Assembly (NCBI GenBank): GCA_029717555.1
Contig: JAMDHS010000059.1
Span: 62,001-126,000, forward strand
DNA length: 64,000 nucleotides
Source: Peribolospora baueri
Lineage: Eukaryota; Basidiomycota; Peribolosporomycetes; Peribolosporales; Peribolosporaceae
Direction of reading: 5' to 3'
Positions 11,267 through 22,652 of the stretch are shown piece after piece. The notes beneath the pieces are model-generated. The model worked only from the letters and a program-made list of their open reading frames with translations. It was not told the origin of the DNA and did not search any database. Position 1 is the stretch's first letter. Each line of letters starts with the position of its first letter. The translations under genes were made by a program, and so were the position numbers.

Positions 11267-12691
11267 GGCGGGAGGATGGACGGGCAAGGTAGCAAGGAGC
11301 GTTATGGATGTCAGAGTTATGGATCGAATCGAGCTCGACCTATTTGTCCTCCCGCCACGGCCGTCGTCGTCTCCTCCAGTCCAATCGTCTGAACGACAAA
11401 GACGACGACGACGACGTGAGCCGCGCCCACTGACGTCGCTGGCACTCACCCCCGATCTTGCCTCTCCCTCGCCGTCGTCCTATCCATCGTGCTACCTCCC
11501 ATCCGGCGTTCCAGCACCCTCAACCTTGTACCGTATGCCGCCATCATTCCAAGCCTATCCCAGGCTCGAACCTCGCTCGCCCGACCGTCTTCGTCTTGGC
11601 CACCCTTGTCCAGCGCCGAGCTCCGATTCGCCATACGCATGGCCGTGCCATGCCCATCCACCGGGCCCGAGGCCGTCGTCGCGATTGCGGAGCGTCGCTC
11701 TTGTCTCCGGACGCCCGTCCGACACTCGTACTGGTCGCAACCGTCGAGCTCGCTCACGTCCCTGACAGCATGCAAACACACCCGTTGCCCCCCCGGCCAC
11801 CTATGTGACTTGACTTGACCCATTATCGCCCCTCCTCCAGCTTCCGCCCTTCCTCGTTCCTCGTAGCCGTCGCCCTCGCCGTCGTCATCGCGTCGCGTGC
11901 CTCGAGGCCGAGATCGAGGTCCTGCTGACCTTGGCGCTCGACGCGACGCTCCTCCATGTCGTCCACCCGTCCGGCCTTGGCTTCCCCTCGCGCTCTCTAT
12001 CCTCCATCTTCCCATCACCAACACCGCCTCACTCACCCTCTTTTTCACCCTCCTTGCTCCCTACACTCGTTTCTCTCTCTTGCCCTTTTCTGCCCTCTGG
12101 ACAGCTCACTTTCCTTTCTTGGTCATCCACCCTCGACGGCGACGCGCCTTTTCCCACCCTCTGCTCGACTCGCTTTATAAACGCATTCATTCCTTCGCTC
12201 CTACGTCCACAGTCTCTTATTTCTCCCTCCTTTCACCGCCCCTCCACAGCTCTGCTCCGTCGACGCGTCCGCAGGGCAAAGCCGTCGACATTGGTACGGG
12301 GACAAACGACGACGACGCCGAACCGCTCGTCGCACTGGGCGACTACCACACACCGCCGATCGTTGACTTGCGCGTCCGCCCTTCGTCCTCCCCGTTCGTC
12401 CTTTTGCGAAGATTGCATTCTTCCTTCTGGCCGCACGCTGGCGAAAAAACGGCAAGCGACGCGCTGACCGTCAGACCTCGATCGACCCCGAGCGAACAAG
12501 GCCTAGCTGACCACCTACTGCACACACACACGCGCGCGCGCCGTCAAACCAGTTCGAGGGCGCGCTGGTGCCTATGCCAGTGGAGTTCGTAAGGTGAGGA
12601 CGACGTCGGGAGTGAGCAGGACCGCGCGAGTCCGTTTCGGCTCAAAGGGACGGAAGCGTGTTTGTGCGCGCCAAGGGTCCCCCGGGTGGCA

Positions 12692-12697
12692 TATAAT
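12692..12697 (+). promoter_or_regulatory. Candidate TATA element
   Basis: tataat inside ggcatataatacg, about 155 bp upstream of the ATG at 12852. It stands out in an otherwise GC-rich upstream region. No transcript evidence. Confidence 0.3.
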
Positions 12698-12851
12698 ACG
12701 AAGGAGGGGGGATGGGGCCATCGTGTCGAACTCGTATCGCTGACGCTGGCGCTGACCATGGCCGCTCTCATCTTATCTCACAGCCGGACTCTGTCACACT
12801 CTTCACTTTCATTCCACCAAACGTCCCCCGTGCGCCGATACACGCGGCGAC

Positions 12852-15800
12852 ATGTCCGCTCCACGAGCGAAGAACGCCCATCGCCCCCAACCTGCCAGGG
12901 CCGTAGGGCAAGGCGGCCGCGGGGCTGGCGCGAGGCAGCAACAGCGCGGCAGGTCCTACCACGTCCCCACTTCTTCCTTGTCCTCCGTGCTGGACGCCTC
13001 CGCCGGCGGCAGCTTTCAAATCGAACGTAACTTTGCCGCCGCATTTGGCTTCGCGGCGTCGACCGACGTAGGCGTCGGCATCGGTCCTTCCGTCGCACCC
13101 CGCAAGCCGGCCGGATCCCTTCTATCCCTGCCGAGCACCAACACGAGCCACAAGCACTACCACTACCACAAACGACCACGGCCGGTCAAATCCCCGTCCC
13201 ATCACTCGCTCTCGCGCACAGTCTTCACCAAGACCAAGACAAAGGCTGGCGGGAGCGCGCCGCACCGCCTCAGCGTCAGCGTTAGCGTTGGCGAGTCCGA
13301 GTCGGCGTCGGGCTCGTCGGAGGAAGACGAGGAGGGCCTGATGTCGTCTTCTAGCGAGCCCGTCGACCTCGACTTCAGTTTTGATTTCGTGAGCGGGCTC
13401 GAGAGGAGGGGTAGAGACGCTGTGGAAGAGGGGGAGGAGAGTAAGAGCGGTGGCGATGGCGATGACGAAGTGGTGGCGCGAGGTCCCGTGGGCATGAGGG
13501 ACAGTTCCTCCTCTGATCAGGACGAGGAGGAGGAAGAGGAGAGGAGGAGGGGAAGGAGGTCCCTTGCGCCGTCGCCTTGCTCGTCGGCCATGGAACGCAC
13601 CTTCAGCGAGCCCGCGACACGGCACTGGCAGCTCGACCTCCAGCTCCAGCTCCAGCAGCTCCAGCTCCAGCCCCTGTCGGCGGAGCGCTCCACGCTGGTC
13701 GACCCGTCGCAGGACCATTACACCGCGCTCGACCGTGTTGGCGGAGTGCACCAAACTCCTCCTTCCGCACCAGCCTCCTCCGGTCCACTCCCTCCCCTCC
13801 CGACTCTCCCTCCCCTTCTTCTCCTCTCGCCTCTTCCACCCATCAGCTCCATCTCAACAAACGTAGGAGATGCCCACGCTCCTCTCCCGCCCTTCTTCTC
13901 CCCGCCTCCCGACGTCGTGAGTCCCCACACGCTGAGCGACCGAGATCATCAGAACACATGCTCGACCACCTCCACGCCCGGAACGCCCTTCTCCCCGCTA
14001 TTCTCCGAGGCGGGCGAGCGCTCGAGCGGCACCGAGAGCGTGACGGACGTCGAGGAGGAGGACCACCGTGACCCGTCGCATCCGCAGCCGAAGTCGTCGC
14101 TCTCCCCTCTTGCTTTAACGCGCAACTGCAGTCCCGTCCCCGGGCAGCAGAGAAAGCAGGCCGAGCTCCTGGCGCAGCTCGAAGAAGTCGCTCAGTCGTG
14201 CGAGGAGCTGGGCAAGGCCGAGACGGCTGTCGGCCAGCAGCGACGGAAGCAGCATCAGCAACTGCAACAAGAACAGCAACAACAGCGGGAGGACGGGAAG
14301 GGTTTGAGGAGCGGTTCGACGGGTGCGGGCGTCGGCCCTTGGTCCGAGAGCCCGCTCCTGCTCACCTCTCCTCCGCTGTCCCTCCCCTCGCCCCGTCACG
14401 TCGACGACGACCCCGGCACCGGGAGACGCGTCTCCGGTTGCGGCTGGGCGGGCCTGCGCTATATCCGCACCGAAGGCTACGACGTGGCCTCTCCCGCCAC
14501 GTCGCCCGTTTTACCCAGCTCCGTGCAAGGCGAGGAGCAGGAACAGGAAGAGGAGCAGGAGAAGGCAGCAGGAGCAAAGGTCGAGGCGAGCGCGAGCGCG
14601 AGCTCGGCGGCGCTCAAGAGCAAGAACAAGAGCAAGGGAAAGGAAAAGGGTAGGCATACAGACGTCGGCGAGGGTGCTTTGTTCCTCGACGGCGTGTCCT
14701 TTGGCTCGTCCGGTCTCGGCTTGGGCCTCGACTTGGGTGCGTACGACGCGTTTCTTGCGAGCGGAGATGCGGCCGCGGGCGACGTGGGAGACGGCGACGA
14801 CGGTGGCGGCGGTGCCCTCGGTTTCGATGAGAGGGGGTTGAAGAGGTTGGGGAAGGAGCGTTCGGCGGCAGATGCCGGCCCCGCCGACAACAGCCTCCAT
14901 TTCCCGTCTCCCCTCACACGGTCCCCGGCCGAGGAGTGGAACGTCGACGTCTTCCAAAGTAGCCCTCGACCATCGCCCAAGTTTCCACAACGACAATCGT
15001 CGGAGCCCGTCGCATGGTCGCCGCGAGCGGCCGTAGCCTCTCCTGTCCTGGAGTCTAATGGGTCCTTCGATGCCGGCGGCGCTTTCGAGACAAGTCCGGA
15101 TATGAGAATCGACGAGCTCCTCCGCCCCCCGGCGGACCTCGACCTGATGAGGCTCCACCGCAGCCCGTCGGACGAACACTTCTCCTACAACTCCACTCTG
15201 CCCGTCCCGCCTTCTCAGAGCCCCGCCGAGGGTGGCGTGGCCTTCTTCGCCGGCGCTGAAGTGCCGGTGGAGACGGCGGGGAGAGAAAAGCGGAGGAGCC
15301 TTGCGCAGGCGATGGGATTCGCGAGGGACCGGGACCGAAAGCGGGAGAGTCACTGTCACCGCCTTGCGGAAGACGAAGGCGGGGCGACGGCGACATTCGT
15401 GGAACGCCTGCTGGGCAGCCTGAGTACGGTTGTGGGCGCGTCCGTCGGAGGGGGATTGCCGCTAAGCGAGTCGAGCAAACAGATTGACGCCATGGAGCGC
15501 GGCGCCGACGCGACCGACGATGGCTTCGTGGGGAGGGGAAAGGAGAGCGGCGGAGCGGACGAGTCGTCGCAACTTCTCGCTCGGAGAAGGCTTCGCTCCA
15601 GAAGCCTCCTTGGCCCGACACGCTTGCGGGTCGACAAGACGGAGCGACGGCTCCCCGGCGCGGCCGCTCTCGCGCGTTTTCCACAGGATCACGACGGCCG
15701 GCAGAGTGGCGAGGCGGAGCCGCTATCGTCACCTCTGGGTCGAGCTTCGACGCTTTCGCCGGTTGACGTCGGAAATGGCGTCCAATTCAGCCCGGACGCA

Positions 15801-17417
15801 ATCTGGACGGAGAGAACGGTGTCCGAGGGAACGCCTCGTCGTCGATCGCTCATCATCGCCGGGCCGAAGACATCTTCGGACGCAGATGCGGACGCGGGGG
15901 CCGTACCGGGCCAGAGACGAAGGCCGACCAGCGCCGAGGTTCGGATGAGGAAGCAAAAGGTCGAAGCTTTCTCACAGAAAATCGCGGCTAATTTGCATCG
16001 GCGGCGGCCCCTGATCCAGAACCAGAACAACGACCTGAATCTGGTCGCGCAGACGGAGGGACAGGAGCGACGGAAGAGCAGCGGCGTGCTGCCGTACCGG
16101 CGTTCCATCGTCGTGGAGCGCGACGACCGGCGCCTCTCCGTCGACGACCTGGAGGAGACGCACCCCACCGATCTCTTGCCGTCGCCCGGCGAGGAGTCCT
16201 GGAGGCGCACCGGAGCCGCCGCGGCCGGGAGTCTGTATACGCCTCTCACCTCGATCCAGAGCAATGTCCTGCACGCCGTCGCACCCGTCTCGTCCGCGGA
16301 CGGTCAAGTCGAAGGCGATGCCGGGAGAAAGGCGAGCTTCGTCAAGGTGGTGACGGCACCGGCGACTTGGTTAGATGAGCTCAAGCCGAGCAAGAGCTTG
16401 TTCCTTCTCGGCTTTCTTCTTGGTGAGTTCGTCCGTTGCATACGAAAGTGTCGACGAGGAGGATAAGGTCTGATCGTTGTTATGGTTTGTTCGTCGTCGA
16501 TGGCATGTCTCGCAGGACCCTGGTGCTGGGTGATCGGCGGATGGTGGCTCGGTCCAGACGGTTTCTTCGTCCCTCCGTCAGGACACATTGCCACGTTCTA
16601 CGACCCTCACGAGGACGAGGAAGTCGTGCCCGGCCAGCAGGCCGTCTCCGTCCCGGATTCCGCTCCCTCTCCGCGGACTCCCCGAGGGAGTAAGAAGGGG
16701 TCCCCGATTGTGCGCCGAGCCAAGACGATCCGCTTCGCACCGCCCACCAACGTGCCACCCGTGACGCCCACGTCCGCGCGTTCTCCCTGCGATGCGGGCG
16801 CACGGCTCGCCTTGCATCCTCCGCCGCCCGTACCTTGCGTGGCGTTGACGAGACCACCTTCGCCGACGACGAGCGACTCTTTAGGTTCATCGTCGAGGAC
16901 GCGGACTTGGTCGCCGGCTTTTCTCCCGCCGGCAGGTGCGAGCCTGAGAGCTTCCTCGGTCTCGTCGTCCTCAGGATCGAGACGCTCCCGGGAGCGTCAC
17001 TGGCGGGGCCTTTTGGCGGTGCTGAGCCCGCTGCCCAAGTTTGCGCTGTTCTCTAGCCCCGCGCGGACGGGGGCACCGGCTCTGTCCACAGAGGTTTGGA
17101 GGACGGAAGTGGAGGGAGTGGCGACGGAGGCGGAAGAGGAGGAGGAGCGTCAAGCTGCACAGAAGGTGGAGGAGGAGGAGGGATGGGTTAAGGTGGACCT
17201 CAGCGACGGCGGCGAGCCGGTGATCGCCGACGGGGAGGGCGACGGGTTGAAGGGGCCGTTCCAGTCGTCCACGACGGACCCTCGCTCTGGCGGTCACGCA
17301 GGGCGACGTCGTCTCGAGTTGTTCGTTATGCTCAACCGCGTAGCGGCTATCCTTTCCGGCTCGGCCGTCCTCTTCGGCGTCATCCTGGCCATCACCATTA
17401 TGCTAAGGCACCATTGA
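12852..17417 (+). CDS. Large low-complexity protein with two hydrophobic segments, function unknown
   Basis: Two exons (12852-16422, 16516-17417; 4473 nt, 1490 residues). The first 1170 residues are Ser/Pro/Gly/acidic and look disordered, with a Leu-Gln repeat (LQLQLQQLQLQ, about residue 264), a Gln-rich stretch (about 460-475) and dense Ser-Pro sites. The splice joins the hydrophobic sequence FLLGFLLG to PWCWVIGGWW (about 1180-1203), a Trp/Cys-rich membrane-associated motif whose continuity supports the intron. The last residues, about 1465-1487, form a clean transmembrane helix (ILSGSAVLFGVILAITIM) ending in a short RHH tail. Fungi have large Ser-rich proteins with a conserved tryptophan-rich hydrophobic patch and a C-terminal helix, but I cannot name this family. 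A membrane-anchored protein with a long cytosolic disordered arm is the safest description. Confidence 0.75.
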
Positions 17418-18171
17418 AGGGGCGCGAAGGAGTCCTTCAGGAGTCTCTTCCTCCAAGCCAGCCGAGCGTCGGGATGGAGGACTGACTGGCTGGCTTGATC
17501 GGTAGGTCGCGGACGTTGTTGTTTTTTATTCGCTCTCGTTTCGGCGCACGGATTCCGCTTTCTTGCCTCTTTCCTTCCCTTCTCCTCCGAACGGTCCCTC
17601 GCACCGGTCTTTGTCGTCGTCCTTTCCTTCCCTTCCCATCTTGCTTCCCTTCTGGATATTTCTGCGCCCGACGCCGTCGAGCCGAGCGAGTGCGTCGCTC
17701 GCCGAAGGCCAGACGGTCGCTTCGAGTACATACAAGCACGTACCATCATCTCTCGTCTCTTTGCTGGAACATTCAAGGACAACGACGTTTCCCTCGGCAG
17801 CGCGCCTGCCGCACGTTGTGTCCGCATTCTGGAGGGCGATACAGCTTTGTCCTACCTGTTCTTCTCGTCCTATCTAGACGGCGGCGTCGGCGTCTCCTCG
17901 GTGTGCTTACGAAATCGGGCTGCGGTCGAGCCGTGGCGTGGCGACAGGGCCGTAGCGAACATATCTCCGCCTCTCTCCGCCCCGCGCTTCGCCGGCGTGC
18001 CCCGTCGCTCCTCTCTTCCGGGCGCCGGACGCCGCCTGGCACGAACGGGCCGGCAGGAAAACGAGCAAGCCAAGCCAAGCTAAGCCAAGCAGGCCGCAAC
18101 GCAACTCCGGCGACGACGACGACGACCGACGGGGACGACCACAAACAACTGTCTCGCCCAACCTCCCCGCC
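17418..18171. promoter_or_regulatory. Terminator of the upstream gene and promoter of LCB2
   Basis: 754 bp with no gene. The upstream part is pyrimidine-rich (17540-17660). Just before LCB2 there is a short irregular caagccaagctaagccaagc repeat (about 18064-18090). No TATA box is obvious. Confidence 0.45.
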
Positions 18172-20326
18172 ATGGCCGCAACCGCTGCCATCTCCGAAAA
18201 GAACAGCAGCTCGCTGGCCGCCGGCGACCCCGTCGGCGTCGACGCTGCCCAGGCCGGCGTGCTCGCATACGGCCTTTCACTCTCCAGGCCAGCGACGCCC
18301 AGTCTCACCTCCCACTCCCACTCCCCCTCCGCCTCTGGCTCCTCCTCCGTACTCGGCTCGCCCGCCTCGACAGCACCCACCTCGGCCATGTCCCTCTCCA
18401 CCTCGCCCTCGCCTTCCCCCCCGCCCTATAGCCAAGACGCCTCCGGTGGCCTCGTAGACACCGAGTTTGGCTTCTGCGACAACCAAGCCTTCCGCTACAC
18501 CTCCCACCACCGTGGACCGCTCCCGAACCCTGTCAAGGAAGAGCCGAGCTACCTCGTCGTCCTCACCACCTACGTAAGCTACCTCCTCCTCATCGTCCTC
18601 GGACATATGCGCGACTTTTTCGGAAAGAGGATGTTCCCCAAGGCGTACAGACATCTCATGGAAAGCAATGTGAGTCCCCTTGCCTCGCCGCGCTGCGCCG
18701 CGTCCATGAGCGGAGCAAGTGCTCGAGTGCGTCGCATCGCCTCACCAACGTCTCTCTCACACCCCTCTCTTACCTACTTCCTCGCATCGTCTCCTCGTCC
18801 TCCTTCGCACTCGACGATTCCAGGGGTATGCCGCTCTCAACTCCGACTTCGACTCCTTCTACACCCGCCGCCTCAAGTTGCGCATGGAGGACTGCTTCGC
18901 CCGCCCCGTCACCGGCGTCTGCGGTCGGACGGTGCAGTGCCTTGACCGCGTGACCGACGACTACGGCTGGTCCTTCCGCTCCACCGGCAACATCACCCGC
19001 GCGCTCAACATCTCCGGCTACAACTACCTCGGCTTCGCCGCCTCGCACGGGGGCGTCGCCGACGCCGTCGAGGAAGGCATTCGCCGCTACGGCATCAGCA
19101 GCCTCAGCTCGCGCAACACCGTCGGCACCCTCGACCTACACGTCCAGGCCGAGAAGCTGGTCAGCAAGTTCATGGGCGTGGAGGACGCGATGGTGATCAG
19201 CATGGGCTTCGCCACCAACTCCACCACTCTTCCCGCCATCGTCGGCCCGGGCAGCCTGATCATCTCCGACGAGTTCAACCACACGAGCATCCGCTTCGGA
19301 ACGAGGATCAGCGGAGCCCACATCCGTTCCTTCAAGCACAACGACACGGCGGCCTTGGAGAACTTGCTCAGGGAGTGCATCTCCCAAGGCATGCCTCGGA
19401 CGCATCGGCCGTGGAAGAAGATCCTCGTCGTCATCGAAGGCCTTTACAGCATGGAGGGCAATCTCGTCAACCTGCCGGCCGTCATGGCGCTCAAGGAAAA
19501 GTACAAATTCTACCTCTACGTCGACGAGGCCCACTCCATCGGCGCCATCGGCCCCAACGGCCGCGGCGTTTGCGACTACTTCGGCATCGACCCGCGCCAG
19601 GTGGACGTGCACATGGGCACCTTCACCAAGTCGTTCGGCGCCGCCGGCGGATACATCGCCGGCAAGAAGCAGCTCATCGACCGCATCCGCCTCCAGAACC
19701 ACGCGTGCGTCTATGCCGAGACGCTCAGCCCGCCTGTGCTGACGCAGGTGATCGCGTCGATGAGCAGCATCATGGGCGTCGGACGCGACCCGGAGGAGAT
19801 GGCCCTCGTCCCTTCCTGGACCCACCTGCCGCCACACCTCCTCGACGGCTCCGAGGGCCGCGAGCGTCTCCGCCGACTCGCTTTCAATGCCCGCTACCTC
19901 AGCTCGGGCCTCCGTAAGCTCGGTTTCATCGTCTATGGCCACCGCGACTCGCCTATCGTGCCCATGCTCATCTTCAACCCGGGCAAGCTGCCGGCCTTCT
20001 CGCGCCTCATGCTCGACCGTGCCTCCGCGCTCCCACCCTCGTCTCGCCTGCACCCAGACAACGTGGACCCGACGGGCAGGGACCCGGACCGGCCGCCGAT
20101 CGTCGTCGTCGTCGTCGCCTACCCTGCCACGCCGCTCATCTCCTCTCGCGCGCGGTTCTGTGTCAGCGCGGCGCACACAAAGGCCGACATGGACGACATC
20201 CTCCGCGCCGCTGACGAGATCGGCGAGGTGCTGGCGCTCAAGATCGGCAAAGGGGACGAGAACGGGCGGCGGTGGACGATCGACGAGGTGACCAGCAGCG
20301 CCGTCGATCTCGTCGCGGAGGATTGA
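18172..20326 (+). CDS. LCB2: Serine palmitoyltransferase subunit 2 (Lcb2)
   Basis: PLP-dependent alpha-oxoamine synthase that condenses serine with palmitoyl-CoA, the first step of sphingolipid synthesis, in the ER as a heterodimer with Lcb1. Two exons (18172-18669, 18824-20326; 666 residues). The N-terminus is a Ser/Pro-rich extension, then a transmembrane helix around residues 126-144 (YLVVLTTYVSYLLLIVLGH). The catalytic domain shows NYLGFA, the glycine-rich GTLDLH region, YVDEAHSIGAIG with the PLP-pyridine Asp, and GTFTKSFGAAGGY, whose Lys (about residue 435) should form the Schiff base; this Lys marks Lcb2, as Lcb1 lacks it. Near the C-terminus a short Pro/Asp-rich insert (about 20040-20095) interrupts the family alignment and reads straight through in frame. 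Confidence 0.96.
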
Positions 20327-20877
20327 GGGCGGCGGGCGGCGGAGTCTTGACTGGACACTTGTTCAGACTCTTTCACCAGCTCCACCATCCCTCTACCCCT
20401 ACCCCTACCCTGTCATTTCTGCCTTATCCTAATCCTATGTTGTCGCATACCGCCCGGCCTAGTCACATGTACATTGTTGTCCCTTCACCTTGCGAAGACG
20501 CACGTCAGCGATCGCCGTCGTCCTCCCACCACCGCTCGACCTACCTACCTAGCACCCACTCACGCGCTCGTCTGACCCATCCCATGCCATCCCCATCCCC
20601 CATCTCTCTTCCCACCGCGAGCGCGCACGCGCACTGCCCTCCCTCCTTCCACGCCCTCTCATCCCATCCCATCCAATCCTCTCGCTCGCTCGTCCTCGAG
20701 GGAAATCGTATACCCCCGCCCAGCCCAGCCCAGCCCAGCCCTATCCGTACGGTGCCGTGCGGTCCTGCTGTCTTGTCTTGTTGTGTCGTGTCTTGTCGTG
20801 TCTTGGCTTCGACGACGTCGAGATGAAACGAAGTTCGTTCGATTTGCTTGCTTGCGAGATTGGTTTTTTGACGCGTT

Positions 20878-20972
20878 TGCTTGTTTGTTTGTTTGTTTGC
20901 TTCTGTTTTTTTTTGTTTTTGTTTTTTGTTTTTGGCTTTTGTTTTTGGCTTTTGTTTGCTCTTTCGTTTTTT
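20878..20972 (+). repeat. T/G-rich low-complexity tract (tttg/tttttg units)
   Basis: About 95 nt made of tgtttgtttg followed by ttttttg and ttttggc units, sharply different from the GC-rich surroundings. On the minus strand it reads as A-rich with caaa units, so a decayed poly(A)-ended retroposon is possible, but no body of such an element is visible beside it. Confidence 0.75.
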
Positions 20973-21600
20973 GGTTGGCTTGTTTGGTCGTCCCGTCCGT
21001 ACGTCCGTCTGTCGCCTGCTTGACTTTACCGAACCGCGCGTACGAGGCGGCATCACCTTCACGGCCACGCGCTCCGTTGGTTCGTGCTCAAGCGCGGTAG
21101 GGCGATATGTCTCAAGTGGACGGCGGAAGGAAGGGGCGGGGGTTGGTTGGTTCGTCCGTCAGCAAGTAGGCAGGCGGCCAAGTATGCTATTGCCATATCG
21201 GATGGGCATCTTTTGTCCAGCTCTCAAGCCGCTCCCTACCTACGCTCCCTCGCCCTCGCCCTTCCCGGCCCGGCGCGCGTCGGCTGAGACGGAAGTGGGA
21301 GGGGGCGCACGAGAGGGGCGCGGGTCCGGGACTGTAGTCCTGATTCGCGGGGGAACTGGAAGTGCGAGGAGGGCTCGGGATGGTGTTGAGTTGGGAAGCG
21401 CCGAGTCGATGCGCTCGCATCGCCTCTCTCGTCTCCTGCGCACGGGCCACAATCCCATCCGATCCTTGCACTTCCTTCGATCTGCGCGATAACAAAGACG
21501 CTCCTCTGACCGAACACGACCCGAACCCGGGTCGAGTGGGACTCGGACTCGACTGGCGTTACTGGCGCACGAAATGTTAAAGAGGAGAGCGAGGGATTCG

Positions 21601-21642
21601 ATCGTATCGTATCGTATCGTATCGAACGGTCGATACGATACG
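21601..21642. repeat. Tatcg pentanucleotide repeat ending in a perfect hairpin
   Basis: Tandem tatcg units fill 21601-21624. The last 12 bases, cgtatcgtatcg (21613-21624), pair perfectly with cgatacgatacg (21631-21642) across a 6-nt loop, aacggt. It lies downstream of both flanking genes. Confidence 0.85.
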
Positions 21643-22033
21643 TTCACGTATGACATAAGCGTCGATGAAATAAGGAGGGCGCGGAGTCCGCTGGTATAGC
21701 CGGAGGGTCGGGAGTATGATCCATAAAGGCCAGGCGTCTGCGAATGGGGCCCCGGACGCGAGGTGAAGGAGAACAGACTGGTAAAGAGGTTCGTGACGGA
21801 ATGGGGAATTACAGCGAGCGCCCACGCGGAGCAGAAGCGGAGAACGTCACGGGCGTCAGGAGGAAACGGAGCAGAAGACAAAAAAGACCAAGTCGGTTGG
21901 GCGAACTACGAATCATATCGTTCATGAATCGGGCGTGAGAGACGTCCATCGTCGTGGGCGACCCGGGCGGGAAGAAGAGGAGGGGAAGGAGCGGTCCGCT
22001 TTCATCTCCGCATTCCCTCTGTCGCTCTCCCCC

Positions 22034-22652
22034 TCACACGGCTGTCGTACGTCGCCGCCTTCTGCCTCCGCAGCGGCAACACAAGATGTCGGCTGGTAAA
22101 GAGGATTCGTAGGACGAGGAAAAGATGGCGAACGAGACAATGTCAGCGACATGGCCAAGAAAGGCGTCGCCGGAGGAAAAAAAAGAACGGAAGCTCACCG
22201 ATGGCCTGGAAGACGATGACGATGCAAGAGGTGATCGCTCCGATGATCGTTTCGAGGACGGTGGCGATGCCTCCAATGACGGCCTGAATTGCGCGTAGAG
22301 ACGGGTTGGGGACGATCAGCGCGTGAGGAAGGATGTGGAGTATCAAGCGTGGTCACGAGGGAGGGCCGCGCACCATGATGGCACCTAGACGAAGGGGAGG
22401 TTGAGTGGGAAGACAGACAGACAGGCAGGCAGGCAGGCAGGCAAACACGCGGAAGACGTGAGATAAGAAAACGATCGTCAGGTCCGTACAAAGACGCGAG
22501 ACATGGGCCTGGCGATGGACTCACCGCCGATGACGGAGAAAATGCTTGCGATGGCTCTATCACGTGGGGGCGAGGGGTACGGAGTGGTGAGCGTTCCGGG
22601 ATGGAAGGATGATGGATCATCGCATGAGAACTCACGAACAGACGACGCCCAT
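22034..22652 (-). CDS. 67-residue hydrophobic protein built from five tiny exons
   Basis: Exons of 17, 32, 11, 85 and 59 nt (22636-22652, 22525-22556, 22374-22384, 22199-22283, 22034-22092) sum to exactly 68 codons. The product starts MGVVCSAIASIFSVIGGAIM, continues as one long Ala/Ile/Gly/Val-rich hydrophobic stretch (about residues 6-50, one long or two short membrane helices), then a CCRCGG motif and a basic RRRRRTTAV tail. Every junction has a GT donor and AG acceptor, and the hydrophobic periodicity continues across all four junctions, which is the main support. Small fungal proteins with this Gly/Ile-rich helix, Cys cluster and Arg tail exist, but I know no function. The Cys residues near the membrane could be acylated. 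Topology and role are unknown. Confidence 0.75.
22411..22443 (+). repeat. Tetranucleotide repeat (acag then gcag units)
   Basis: Three acag units run into about five gcag units. It lies in the intron between exons 2 and 3 of the 67-residue protein gene, 27 nt from the 11-nt exon, so copy number changes would alter that intron's length. Confidence 0.85.

Larger units (their letters stand above)
10926..12851. other. Long 5' region of the 1490-residue membrane protein gene
   Basis: 1.9 kb without a recognisable gene. ORFs on both strands come from Ser/Arg/Pro-rich low-complexity reading. A polypurine tract lies at 11188-11266, and long pyrimidine-rich stretches from about 11960 to 12260 give the usual look of a fungal upstream region. 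TATA-like sites occur at 12176-12181 (tataaa) and 12692-12697 (tataat). The second, about 155 bp before the ATG, is better placed for the downstream gene. Confidence 0.45.
20327..22033. other. Intergenic region between convergent LCB2 and the small hydrophobic-protein gene
   Basis: 1.7 kb with no recognisable gene. It holds a short run of ccccta units (about 20392-20410), a T/TG-rich stretch (20878-20972) and a perfect 12-bp hairpin (21613-21642). The many ORFs here are Ser/Arg/Pro-rich and lack family signatures. Confidence 0.5.

Noticed and set aside
11446-12048. 200-codon minus-strand ORF and overlapping + strand ORFs
   Set aside because: Arg/Ser/Gly-rich reading of GC-rich DNA; no motif, no splice logic, no neighbour support.
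19136-20176. 346-codon minus-strand ORF
   Set aside because: Exactly antisense to the conserved LCB2 exon; open only because of high GC3.
20392-20410. Interstitial telomere-like ccccta units
   Set aside because: Only about three units, and not the standard fungal ttaggg/ccctaa spacing; most likely simple sequence.
20878-20972. Poly(A) tail of a LINE or SINE on the minus strand
   Set aside because: No element body, promoter boxes or target-site duplication next to the T-rich tract.
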